From Mesosutterella faecium (lineage in GTDB: Bacteria > Pseudomonadota > Gammaproteobacteria > Burkholderiales > Burkholderiaceae_F), in contig NZ_JAKZJU020000001.1 in assembly GCF_022809315.2 (NCBI RefSeq), positions 620,001 to 684,000 on the forward strand: a stretch of DNA of 64,000 nucleotides, given 5' to 3'. Under the pieces are notes generated by a model. The model saw only the letters and a program-made list of their open reading frames with translations. It made no database searches and had not been told where the DNA came from. Shown one piece after another: positions 16,159-23,974 of this stretch. How positions within the stretch are numbered: position 1 is the first letter of the stretch; every line of letters begins with the position of its first letter. The translations under genes were made by a program, and so were the position numbers.

Positions 16159-16785
16159 TCAGGCCGTCTCGCCCGCTTTCGGGGGATGTCCGAAGGGAGA
16201 GAGGCTCCTTTCAGCCTTGTCGAATCGGCCTTCGACGAGGTCCTCCACGCTTTCAAGCGCAGCGGCGATACAGCGGTCGATCCCGGCCTGCTGCTCCGGG
16301 CTCGCTCTGTGCAGGACGAAGTCGGCCACGGGCTGGGCGAGCCCCAGTGTTCTGGGGTGCCCCGTCCCGAGCCTGAGCCGCCAGAAATTCGGGGTCCCGA
16401 GCTTCTGGGTAATGTCCTTCAGACCGTTGTGGCCGGCATTCCCGCCGCCCAGCTTGAGCCGCATGCAGGAAGGCGGAAGGTCCAGCTCGTCGTGAACGAC
16501 CAGGATCTGCTCGGGCGGAATGTGAAAGTACTGAGCCATCGCGAGCACAGCCTGTCCGGAGCGGTTCATGTAGGTGGTCGGCTTCATGAGCCAGACATCA
16601 CGGCTGCCAATGTGCGCCTTCGCAGTGAAGGCGAAAAACTTTTTTTCCTCAGAGAAGAAAGCCCGGTATTTTTCGGCCAGTGCATCGGCAAACCTGAAAC
16701 CCGAGTTGTGTCGGGTTCCCTCGTATTCCGGGCCGATGTTTCCCAGCCCCGCGATGAGGCAGATGCCCTTGGATGGATTGGACAC
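16159..16785 (-). CDS. pth: Peptidyl-tRNA hydrolase
   Basis: Pth recycles peptidyl-tRNA released by stalled ribosomes. The 208-residue protein has GLGNIGPEYEGTRHNSG at the N-terminus with the catalytic His and the conserved Asn, KPTTYMNRSGQAV near residue 70, the essential Asp in VVHDELDLPP, and GGGNAGHNGLKDI. The canonical LGNPG is LGNIG here, a mild change. The start is GTG with AAGGA upstream. It is preceded by a terminator hairpin after rplY, so it may depend on read-through or its own promoter. Confidence 0.95.
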   Translation of the reverse strand: MSNPSKGICLIAGLGNIGPEYEGTRHNSGFRFADALAEKYRAFFSEEKKFFAFTAKAHIGSRDVWLMKPTTYMNRSGQAVLAMAQYFHIPPEQILVVHDELDLPPSCMRLKLGGGNAGHNGLKDITQKLGTPNFWRLRLGTGHPRTLGLAQPVADFVLHRASPEQQAGIDRCIAAALESVEDLVEGRFDKAERSLSPFGHPPKAGETA

Positions 16786-16810
16786 GGCGGTTCCTTGTGA
16801 GACGGATAAA

Positions 16811-16843
16811 CAAAAGGCTCTCCGCCAGGGGGAGAGCCTTTTT
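16811..16843 (-). terminator. Intrinsic terminator or attenuator between rplY and pth
   Basis: AAAGGCTCTCC (about 16813) pairs with GGAGAGCCTTT (about 16841) around a short loop. On the minus strand the stem follows the rplY stop by about 20 bases and ends in a short T-run. It sits inside the prs-rplY-pth gene order and probably lowers pth expression relative to rplY. Confidence 0.68.
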
Positions 16844-16860
16844 CAACGGAAGACGGAAGC

Positions 16861-17565
16861 TTATTCGGACTTCTTGTCGTCCGCAGCGGCGGCGCCAGCC
16901 GCAGGAGCGGCGGCAGCACCGGCGGCGCCGGCGGCAGCGCCTTCGGCCGGAGCAGCAGCGGCTGCAGCGGCAGCAGCGTCCGCGGCCTCGTCGGCTTCTT
17001 CTTCCTTGAAGTCGGTGATCACAGTGGCGATGGCCGTGTCTTCGCCCGGCTTCTCGACGACCTTGACACCCTCGGGCAGGTTCAGGTCGGAGGCGCGCAG
17101 GGTGGTCTGGGCAGTCATGCCGGACAGATCGACGTCAATGAAGGCGGGCAGATCCTTGGGCAGGCAGCGCACTTCCAGGAAGGAAACCAGGTGGCTGATA
17201 AGGCCCTTGCTGATCTTGACGGCAGGGCTGTTCTCGGCGCCGGCGAAGTGCAGCGGCACGCGCATGTTCATCGGGACGTTCGGATCCACGCGCTGGAAGT
17301 CGATGTGCAGAACCTGCTGCTTGTAGGGATGCAGCTGGAAAGAACGCAGCACGACAAGCTCGTCCTTTCCGTCGAGGTTGAGCGTCAGCACGGAGGAGTG
17401 GAAGGCTTCCTTGCGCAGGGCGTAGAAAATCGGGTTGTGGTCCATCACGATCGGGGTCGCCGGCTGGTTGTTGCCGTAGACGATGCCGGGGACCTTATCG
17501 GCGCGACGCAGACGGCGGCTCGCACCCGTACCTTGCGTCTTACGTGTGGTAGCGGTGAAATTCAT
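16861..17565 (-). CDS. rplY: 50S ribosomal protein L25 / Ctc, long form with Ala-rich tail
   Basis: The 234-residue protein has an N-terminal 5S-rRNA-binding L25 domain (residues 1-95, ending near DFQRVD) and the C-terminal beta domain of the Ctc form (to about 187). The last 45 residues are almost only Ala, Gly, Pro, Glu and Asp, ending DDKKSE; this low-complexity tail is longer than in most Ctc proteins. GGAG sits 7 bases before the ATG. It lies between prs and pth, the usual betaproteobacterial order, with hairpins on both sides. Confidence 0.95.
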   Translation of the reverse strand: MNFTATTRKTQGTGASRRLRRADKVPGIVYGNNQPATPIVMDHNPIFYALRKEAFHSSVLTLNLDGKDELVVLRSFQLHPYKQQVLHIDFQRVDPNVPMNMRVPLHFAGAENSPAVKISKGLISHLVSFLEVRCLPKDLPAFIDVDLSGMTAQTTLRASDLNLPEGVKVVEKPGEDTAIATVITDFKEEEADEAADAAAAAAAAAPAEGAAAGAAGAAAAPAAGAAAADDKKSE

Positions 17566-17582
17566 TTAAAGCTCCAAAAGAA

Positions 17583-17623
17583 AAAAATAAAGGGGCTTCT
17601 CCGCCGCGACCAGCGGAGAAGCC
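17583..17623 (-). terminator. Intrinsic terminator or attenuator between prs and rplY
   Basis: GGCTTCTCCGC (17594-17604) pairs with GCGGAGAAGCC (17613-17623), an 11-bp perfect stem with an 8-base loop. On the minus strand it is followed by TTTATTTTTTT. It begins 7 bases after the prs stop, so partial termination probably separates prs from rplY. Confidence 0.75.
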
Positions 17624-17629
17624 GCGGTT

Positions 17630-18580
17630 TTACTCCGCAAACAGAGAGCTTACGGAATCCTCGTTGGCAATGCGAGAGATGGTTTCGCCAATCAGAGCCG
17701 CGCAGGACAGCTGGCGGATCTTCGGGCAGGCTTCAGCCTCGGGACGCAGCGGGATCGTGTCGGTGACGACGAGCTCGTCCAAGGGCGAATTTGTAATTCT
17801 TTCAATGGCGTTTCCGGACAGAACAGGATGGGCTGCATAGGCGAGGACACGCACGGCGCCGCGCTCCTTGAGGGCGCTTGCGGCGTTGCAGAGCGTGCCT
17901 GCGGTGTCCACGATGTCATCGGTGATCAGGCAGGTGCGGCCCTTCACCTCGCCGATGATGTTCATGATTTCGGCGACATTGGCGCGCGGGCGGCGCTTGT
18001 CAATAATGGCCAGATCGACGTCGAGCGCCTTCGCCATGGCACGGGCGCGCACAACGCCTCCGACGTCCGGCGACACCACCATCAGGTTGGGGTAGTGGTG
18101 GGCAAGAATGTCGTTGAGCAGGACCGGAGTGGAGTAGATGTTGTCCACGGGAATGTCGAAGAAGCCCTGAATCTGGTCGGCGTGCAGGTCCATGGTGAGC
18201 ACGCGGTCAACGCCCACGGACTGCAGCATGTTTGCGACAACTTTCGCGCTGATCGCCACTCGGGCGGAGCGCGGGCGGCGGTCCTGGCGGGCGTATCCGT
18301 AATAGGGGATGGCCGCCGTGATCCTGCGGGCCGAGGCGCGGCGCAGGGCGTCGACCATGATCATCAGCTCCATCAGGTTGTCATTGGCCGGTACGCAGGT
18401 GCTCTGCAGGACGAAGACGTCGCGTCCGCGGACATTCTCGTTGATCTCAACGGCAACCTCCCCATCCGAGAAGCGGTTCACCGTGGCGCGGCCGAGCGGA
18501 ATGTTCAGGTGCTGCGTGACAGACAGGGCCAGCTTGGGGTTGGCGTTGCCCGAGAAAACCATAAGCTTGTCGGAAACCAT
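17630..18580 (-). CDS. prs: Ribose-phosphate pyrophosphokinase
   Basis: PRPP synthase makes phosphoribosyl pyrophosphate for nucleotide, histidine and NAD synthesis. The 316-residue protein matches class I enzymes throughout: [11 protein letters not shown], the catalytic [11 protein letters not shown] segment, [13 protein letters not shown], and the PRPP-binding loop [14 protein letters not shown]. Length matches E. coli (315). It lies directly downstream of tRNA-Gln and ispE, a conserved arrangement, and is followed by a strong hairpin. Confidence 0.97.
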   Translation of the reverse strand: MVSDKLMVFSGNANPKLALSVTQHLNIPLGRATVNRFSDGEVAVEINENVRGRDVFVLQSTCVPANDNLMELMIMVDALRRASARRITAAIPYYGYARQDRRPRSARVAISAKVVANMLQSVGVDRVLTMDLHADQIQGFFDIPVDNIYSTPVLLNDILAHHYPNLMVVSPDVGGVVRARAMAKALDVDLAIIDKRRPRANVAEIMNIIGEVKGRTCLITDDIVDTAGTLCNAASALKERGAVRVLAYAAHPVLSGNAIERITNSPLDELVVTDTIPLRPEAEACPKIRQLSCAALIGETISRIANEDSVSSLFAE

Positions 18581-18673
18581 GATTTAACTCTTCATCCTCG
18601 CAGGGCTCATCGTCCCGCAGTTATAAAAAATAAACAAAAAAACAATAAATCTATGCTTCTGCCGCCGGTTCGC

Positions 18674-18750
18674 TGGCAGGGGAGACAGGACTCGAACCTG
18701 CGAATACCGGAATCAAAATCCGGTGCCTTAACCAACTTGGCGACTCCCCT
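18674..18750 (-). tRNA. tRNA-Gln (anticodon TTG)
   Basis: On the minus strand the acceptor 5' arm AGGGGAG pairs with CTCCCCT, followed by a G discriminator and an encoded CCA. The anticodon stem CCGGA/TCCGG closes the loop TTTTGAT, giving anticodon TTG (reads CAA). The T loop contains GGTTCGAGTCC. The total is 77 bases. It sits between ispE and prs, the usual place for this gene in betaproteobacteria. Confidence 0.96.
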
Positions 18751-18764
18751 GCGGAGGACAGCTA

Positions 18765-19646
18765 TCAAATATTATCCAACCATCCGCTCAAGGGATGTTC
18801 GTGCAGACTTCGGACAATGAAGCACTGCCAGGCTTCCGGCGCCCGGCGGAGGACGGCCTCAGCGGCCTTCCCGTCGCTCAGGGCGGCGAACACAGCGGAA
18901 CCCGACCCGGTCATACGGGCCGCGCCGAGTCTTCCCAGATAGTCAAGAGCTTCAGAGACCTGAGGGATGGACTCTGAAACTACCTGCTCGAGGTCATTGT
19001 GCAAGTCTTGCCGGAGCCGGCCGTTCCGGAGGCAGCCGCAAAGGTCGTTAATTTTCAACGATTGAGGATGGCTTGTCAAGTCAAAGCGCTGGAAAGCCTG
19101 CGGGGTGGAGGAACCAACGCCTGGCCAGATCACCGCGAAAAGCTCGTCTGGGAGATCCACCGGGCTGAGGCGCTCGCCGACACCTTCGACGAAGGCGCTG
19201 CGTCCCCCGATGAAAAACGGGACATCTGCGCCGAGCCTTGCCCCGAGATCCATCAGATCGGACCGGGACAGGCCGGCGCCCCATAGCCGGTTGAGTGCGA
19301 TCAGAGTCGTAGCAGCGTCCGAAGAGCCTCCGCCCAGTCCTGCGCCGGACGGTATTTTCTTGTGCAGCTTGACGACGGCTCCTGCGCGGCAGCCGGCTTC
19401 ACGTTGCAGCAGCCGGGCAGCCCGCACACACAGGTCATCCCCGGTCGCGCAGGCAAGGTCTCCGATCCGTTCAATTTTTCCATTCTCCAGCTTTCGAAAG
19501 CTCAGGTCGTCACACAGGGACACGAGTTCGAAAAGAGACTGCAGAAGGTGATAGCCGTCGCTGCGGCGGCCGATGATGTGCAGAAAGCGATTGATTTTGG
19601 CGGGTGCGGGAAGGTTGACAAAGCAGCTGTCGGAGTCAACGGGCAT
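18765..19646 (-). CDS. ispE: 4-diphosphocytidyl-2-C-methyl-D-erythritol kinase
   Basis: IspE is the GHMP kinase of the MEP isoprenoid pathway, phosphorylating CDP-ME. The family blocks are PAPAKINRFLHIIGRRSDGYH at the N-terminus (catalytic Lys in AKIN), the ATP loop PSGAGLGGGSSDAAT near residue 100, and the C-terminal ARMTGSGSAVFA. About 293 residues. I use the ATG that gives MPVDSD, overlapping the lolB end by 11 bases; an in-frame ATG six codons earlier is also possible. It is translationally coupled to lolB. Confidence 0.95.
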   Translation of the reverse strand: MPVDSDSCFVNLPAPAKINRFLHIIGRRSDGYHLLQSLFELVSLCDDLSFRKLENGKIERIGDLACATGDDLCVRAARLLQREAGCRAGAVVKLHKKIPSGAGLGGGSSDAATTLIALNRLWGAGLSRSDLMDLGARLGADVPFFIGGRSAFVEGVGERLSPVDLPDELFAVIWPGVGSSTPQAFQRFDLTSHPQSLKINDLCGCLRNGRLRQDLHNDLEQVVSESIPQVSEALDYLGRLGAARMTGSGSAVFAALSDGKAAEAVLRRAPEAWQCFIVRSLHEHPLSGWLDNI

Positions 19647-20175
19647 ATCCGTGCCTCGAGTCAATGAAAAGGGTGGCCCGGATGAGGGGCGAGCCTCCCG
19701 AAGGTTCCTTTCTGAGCCTCACCAGCTGGGGCAGCCCCTGGCTTGTCCGCTGCACCACGGAGACGTCCCAGCCCTGCAACTCGAGCGAGTCCGCAGTCGC
19801 GGCGTTCGCCTCAAGCAGGCTCCTGAAGGCGGCAATCGGGAAATCGAACCCCAGATATTCGGCCATCAGAGCCTGGGCGGAGCGGCCTTCGAGCTTTTTG
19901 CCGCCGCCGTCCTCGAAGACGGCCCGGCCGGGGTAAATTGTCAGGCGCATCAGGGTGCCTGCAAGGGGGTGGCCTATGTCAAGCCTCTGCCAGCCTTCTG
20001 CCTCGGTCCAGGCAAAGGAGCCGCGGTCGCTGCGGCTGTCGCCGCCGGATTCGACCGAGATGGAAAACCGTCCCTCAATCTGCCGCTGAACGCGCTCCCC
20101 ATCGGGTGGGCGCAGGGCGGAGCAACCCGCCAGAAGCGATGCGAACGCCGCGGCAAGGAAAAACCTGCGTTTCAT
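19636..20175 (-). CDS. lolB: Outer-membrane lipoprotein receptor LolB
   Basis: LolB receives lipoproteins from LolA and inserts them in the outer membrane. The 179-residue protein has a signal peptide with lipobox LLAGC (Cys18) and a LolB-type half-barrel domain (GRFSISVESGG, then WQRLDIGHPLAGTLMRLTI). Sequence identity in this family is low, so gene order matters: the gene lies between a TPR protein (ATGA overlap) and ispE, the classical lolB-ispE pair. Confidence 0.9.
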   Translation of the reverse strand: MKRRFFLAAAFASLLAGCSALRPPDGERVQRQIEGRFSISVESGGDSRSDRGSFAWTEAEGWQRLDIGHPLAGTLMRLTIYPGRAVFEDGGGKKLEGRSAQALMAEYLGFDFPIAAFRSLLEANAATADSLELQGWDVSVVQRTSQGLPQLVRLRKEPSGGSPLIRATLFIDSRHGYAR

Positions 20176-21902
20176 GGCGGCGGGAGACTTTCCTGGAGCT
20201 TTTTGAGCGGGGCGCTGTCAGGATGCCTTTTAAGCCCGGCGCTGACAATCTTTCTTGCTTCATCAAGATCGCCGGCTTTTGCGTAGGCCTGCGCCAGATG
20301 AGCCGCCGTCTCGGGGTCATAGCGCAGCCCGATGGACTGCTTCAGGTAGCGCTCAGCCAGTTCGAGGTCGCCCAGCTTGAAGTGCACCCAGCCCAGGGAG
20401 TCCAGGATATAGGGGTCGCGGGGCTTGAGCCGGGCCGCTTTTTCAATGTAACCGAGCGCCTCGCGTAGCCGCAGGCCGCGGTCGGCCAGCATGTAGCCGA
20501 GGGCGTTGTAGGCGGAGGCGGAATTCGGGCGAAGGGCGAGAACTTTCCTCAGGTAAAACTCAGCACCTTCCAGGTCATTCACCTTTTCGGCCATCATGGC
20601 CGTGTCGTAGAGGAAATCGGGCTGCCCGGCCAGATCCCCTGCGCTGCCCTTCATAAGTTCGTAGGCCTGCTGCAGTTGGCCCGCCCTGTCGAGCAGCTGG
20701 GCCTGCGCCGTGACAAGCGCGGCGCGCTCCCCGGGTTTTTCAGACCGGGTGCCGGCGAGAACCGCTGCGGCTCGGTCCGTTTTTCCGGCAGCGGCGAGCA
20801 GTTCGGCCAGCCGCAGCCGTGAGGGCACGTAGTGCGGCCCCTTCTCGACCTTGTAGTACCACCCGATCGCCTCCTCGGGACGCTTGCGCGCCTCGCTTAC
20901 GACGCCGAGCCGGAATCTTGCGCTGTCAAGGTGGCTGCCTGCGCCCGGTCCCGAAGTCTGCAGGCTCCGCTTGTAAAAGTCGAAGGCGTCGTCTGTTTTC
21001 CCGAGCGCTTCCGACAAGGTGCCCAGCTGAAACCACTGCGCAGGAGACAAAGGCTCGACGGAAAGTGCCTGGAGCTGCTCTCCGGCCTCCTTTTCCTCCT
21101 TGTTGAGCACCAGCGCCCGCGCATAGAGCAGGCGGGCCCAGACAGCATGGGGATGGGCTTTCAGAAATGCTGAGAGCGCGGGGATGGCCTCCGCGCTGTT
21201 GGTCATCGCAAGCGGGATAAGACTCTGGCGGATCACCTCCTCGTTGCCGCCGGAGCGGCTGATGGCGAGTTCGGCAAATTTCCGCGCTTTGGCGGGCTCG
21301 CCGGCCTGAGCAGCGAGCTGGCTCAGCAGAAGGGGCAGCTGCGGCCGTTCGTCTTCGTTCAGGCTCGGGTCGGCCAGCCGCTCTATGACGGGAAAAGCCC
21401 GGGAGGCATCGGCTCCGCTGAAGAAGACGACTATCTGCCCGAGAAGCTGCTCGCGACTGCTGCTGGCCTTCAATGCTTCCGCCAGCGCCGGCTCGGCGCT
21501 CTCATAGCGCCCTGCCCTGACGTCTTCCAGGGCGTGCGCAAGCTTTTTGTCCGACGGATCGGAGGACAGCTCCTCCCAGAGCTTCAGGGCTTCGTCGGCT
21601 TCTCGCCAGGCTCTGGAGGCAGATGCGATTTCCACCGCCCTTCTGGCGATGCCCGCGTTGCCGGTATCCCGGGCGGTCTTCATCAGAGTAGCGTAAGCTG
21701 AGCCGGGGAGGTTCCTCTGGGCGGCCACCTCCGAGGCGATCAGTTCGAACAGGACGTCGCTCGTAAGGGCCGGGTACGAGGCCGCAGCGCCTGCGGCTTG
21801 AGACGAGCCGGGCTGCGCTCCCGCCGCGGGGCAGAAGGCGATCGAGGCGGCCAGCGCCGCAGAGATCGCGAAACAAGGGGATCTCCAAAAAGCCAGAGGC
21901 AT
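20172..21902 (-). CDS. Tetratricopeptide-repeat protein, probably exported
   Basis: A 576-residue protein with an N-terminal signal-like segment (residues 5-30, ending SIAFCPAAGAQ) and many tetratricopeptide repeats, clearest at about residues 420-540 (ALRPNSASAYNALGYMLADRGLRLREALGYIEKAARLKPRDPYILDSLGWVHFKLGD and similar). Proteins of this kind commonly precede lolB in Burkholderiales; no enzymatic domain is visible and the function is unknown, with envelope assembly a reasonable guess. Its stop overlaps the lolB start by ATGA. It is the first gene of the lolB-ispE operon and divergent from mutY. Confidence 0.85.
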   Translation of the reverse strand: MPLAFWRSPCFAISAALAASIAFCPAAGAQPGSSQAAGAAASYPALTSDVLFELIASEVAAQRNLPGSAYATLMKTARDTGNAGIARRAVEIASASRAWREADEALKLWEELSSDPSDKKLAHALEDVRAGRYESAEPALAEALKASSSREQLLGQIVVFFSGADASRAFPVIERLADPSLNEDERPQLPLLLSQLAAQAGEPAKARKFAELAISRSGGNEEVIRQSLIPLAMTNSAEAIPALSAFLKAHPHAVWARLLYARALVLNKEEKEAGEQLQALSVEPLSPAQWFQLGTLSEALGKTDDAFDFYKRSLQTSGPGAGSHLDSARFRLGVVSEARKRPEEAIGWYYKVEKGPHYVPSRLRLAELLAAAGKTDRAAAVLAGTRSEKPGERAALVTAQAQLLDRAGQLQQAYELMKGSAGDLAGQPDFLYDTAMMAEKVNDLEGAEFYLRKVLALRPNSASAYNALGYMLADRGLRLREALGYIEKAARLKPRDPYILDSLGWVHFKLGDLELAERYLKQSIGLRYDPETAAHLAQAYAKAGDLDEARKIVSAGLKRHPDSAPLKKLQESLPPP

Positions 21903-22001
21903 AGGTGACTCTTAACAAGAAGAAGCGTGCTTAGGCGCAAGTCTAACGATTTTCTGGAAATGTTTTGCGGATCCGCGAAAGCCGGGGATGGGAGAAGAAG
22001 G

Positions 22002-23069
22002 ATGATGAAAAATTTTGCGACGCTCCTCACCGCATGGCAGAAGTGCTCGGGAAGGAAGGATCTTCCCTGGCAGAAGACGACAGACCCTTATAAAAGGTGG
22101 GTGTCAGAAATCATGCTGCAGCAGACGCAGGTCGGCACGGTGATTCCTTTTTATCTGAAGTTCATCGAGGACTTCCCCAGCGTCGAGTCGCTCGCGCGGG
22201 CCTCCGAGGAGGAGGTGCTGAAACACTGGTCGGGGCTCGGGTACTATCGCCGGGCCGTGAACCTGCACGCAGGCGCAAGAAAAATAGCGGAATCCGGAGG
22301 GGAATTTCCCCGGAGCGTCGAGGCTCTGATGCAGATCCCAGGCATCGGACGGTCGACGGCCGGGGCGATCGTCTCGAGCTGCTGGGACAGACCGGCGCCC
22401 ATTTTGGACGGAAACGCAAGGAGGGTCTTTTCGCGCTGCTTCGGAGTTCGCCGCGGTGCTTCCCAGGCCGCCTTCGAGAATGAGCTCTGGGCCATTGCCC
22501 GGCGCGAGCTGCCACAAAGCGGCTGCCGCGGTTACACCCAGGCGCTGATGGACCTTGGGGCAGGGGTCTGCACGCAGAAATCACCGCGTTGTGCGGACTG
22601 CCCCCTCAGGGCCGGATGTGCAGCCTTCGCCTCCGGCAGCCCAGAGAGTTTTCCGGGCCGGAAGGCGGCGGCCGCAGGCCGGGGCCGGGAGGTGCGGCAG
22701 GAGGTGTTTCTCATAATACGAGGCCCGCAGGGACTGTGGCTGCAGAAAAGGGCGGAAAAAGCCGTATGGCGAGGGCTGTGGTGTTTTCCCTGCGTGCAGG
22801 GCGGCGGAGAGAGCCGGACCGTTCGGGAGGGGCTTCAGGCGTTGGAGGCGGTGGACGCAGACAGCCTGTGCTTCTACCGTAAAGTGCTGCATGACTTTAC
22901 GCACTACAGGCTTGAAATGTTCGTCTGGAGTGTTCAGAGCGCTGGCAGCAGCCCGGACCTGCCCGGCAGGGGACGGTGGTTCAGCCGCGCAGAGGCGGCC
23001 GAAGGAGCCCTGCCCGCTCCGGTGAAGAAGCTGGCGCTTGAATTTCTTTCCGGAAGCACTCAGCCCTGA
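22002..23069 (+). CDS. mutY: A/G-specific adenine glycosylase
   Basis: MutY removes adenine mispaired with 8-oxoguanine. About 355 residues. The helix-hairpin-helix region has the catalytic Glu in SEIMLQQTQV, the hairpin IPGIGRSTAGAI, and the catalytic Asp in ILDGNARRVFSR. The 4Fe-4S motif is complete (C-x6-C-x2-C-x5-C in CTQKSPRCADCPLRAGC). The C-terminal NUDIX-like domain that reads 8-oxoG follows (LWLQKRAEKAVWRGLWCFP). I chose the ATG at 22002, preceded by GGAGAAGAAGG; a 25-codon upstream extension has no family match. Its end overlaps the convergent rapZ by about ten bases. Confidence 0.95.
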   Translation: MMKNFATLLTAWQKCSGRKDLPWQKTTDPYKRWVSEIMLQQTQVGTVIPFYLKFIEDFPSVESLARASEEEVLKHWSGLGYYRRAVNLHAGARKIAESGGEFPRSVEALMQIPGIGRSTAGAIVSSCWDRPAPILDGNARRVFSRCFGVRRGASQAAFENELWAIARRELPQSGCRGYTQALMDLGAGVCTQKSPRCADCPLRAGCAAFASGSPESFPGRKAAAAGRGREVRQEVFLIIRGPQGLWLQKRAEKAVWRGLWCFPCVQGGGESRTVREGLQALEAVDADSLCFYRKVLHDFTHYRLEMFVWSVQSAGSSPDLPGRGRWFSRAEAAEGALPAPVKKLALEFLSGSTQP

Positions 23070-23926
23070 GGCGTCTTGTTGTCGAGAGCGCGGTGGCGGA
23101 CCACGGCGCCTGGCGTGCGCGCAAAGCGCCGGAAGAGGGCCTCGGCCACGTACACGGAGCGGTGCTGCCCGCCGGTGCATCCGATGCATACCGTCAGGTA
23201 GTGCCTGTCCTGGGACATATAGGCGGGCAGCCAGGTGCGGATGAATTCCTCGATGTGGCCGACAAATTTCAGTGCGTCTGTTTTCTTCTCCAGAAACTCA
23301 ATGACAGGAGCGTCTTTTCCTGTGAGCTCCCTCAGGCCCGGCTCGTAGTAGGGGTTGGCAAGGCAGCGGGCATCGAACACGAGGTCGGCGGCGACGGGAA
23401 TGCCCTTCTTGAACGCGAAGGACTCGAAGGACAAGGTCATTTCGGAGGCGGGCGCGTTGATGAACTGCCGGATCCAGGCGCGCAGCGTCGAGGGCGACAG
23501 GTCGGTCGTGTCAAGCACCTCCCCGACCTGAAGATCCATTTGGGCCCGCTCCTTGGCTATCGCCTCCTGCAGGCCGGTCTGGTCCCCGGGCCTGCGGTTG
23601 AGGGGGGTGAGGGGATGGCGGCGCCTTGTTTCCGAATAACGCTGGACGATGGCCGGGGTTGAGGCGGTGAGGGCGAGCACCTTCACGTCGTAACCCAGGT
23701 GTCTGAGTTCGGAGAGCTTTTCCTTCGCCTTCTGAGGGGCGGCATGGGTGCGGACATCCACCGAGATTGCGATGTGCCGCTGCCCGCTCGAGTCCAAGGC
23801 TTTCGCGACCGGTACGATGAAGTCAACCGGGAGGTTGTCAATGCAGTAAAAACCGCTGTCTTCGAGCTGCTTAATGGCCACGGACTTGCCGGATCCCGAC
23901 AGCCCGGTCACAACGATAACTTGCAT
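23060..23926 (-). CDS. rapZ: RNase adapter protein RapZ
   Basis: In E. coli RapZ binds glucosamine-6-phosphate and presents the small RNA GlmZ to RNase E, setting the level of GlmS. The 288-residue protein has the P-loop GLSGSGKSVAIKQLEDSGFYCIDNLP at the N-terminus and the conserved C-terminal metabolite-binding region (CIGCTGGQHRSVYVAEAL). It follows rpoN by 48 bases. In most betaproteobacteria hpf, ptsN and hprK lie between rpoN and rapZ; they are absent here. Confidence 0.95.
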   Translation of the reverse strand: MQVIVVTGLSGSGKSVAIKQLEDSGFYCIDNLPVDFIVPVAKALDSSGQRHIAISVDVRTHAAPQKAKEKLSELRHLGYDVKVLALTASTPAIVQRYSETRRRHPLTPLNRRPGDQTGLQEAIAKERAQMDLQVGEVLDTTDLSPSTLRAWIRQFINAPASEMTLSFESFAFKKGIPVAADLVFDARCLANPYYEPGLRELTGKDAPVIEFLEKKTDALKFVGHIEEFIRTWLPAYMSQDRHYLTVCIGCTGGQHRSVYVAEALFRRFARTPGAVVRHRALDNKTPQG

Positions 23927-23974
23927 GGACGGAGCCCCTGCCGTACGGAAATTGAACGCTGCGACTATGGTACG

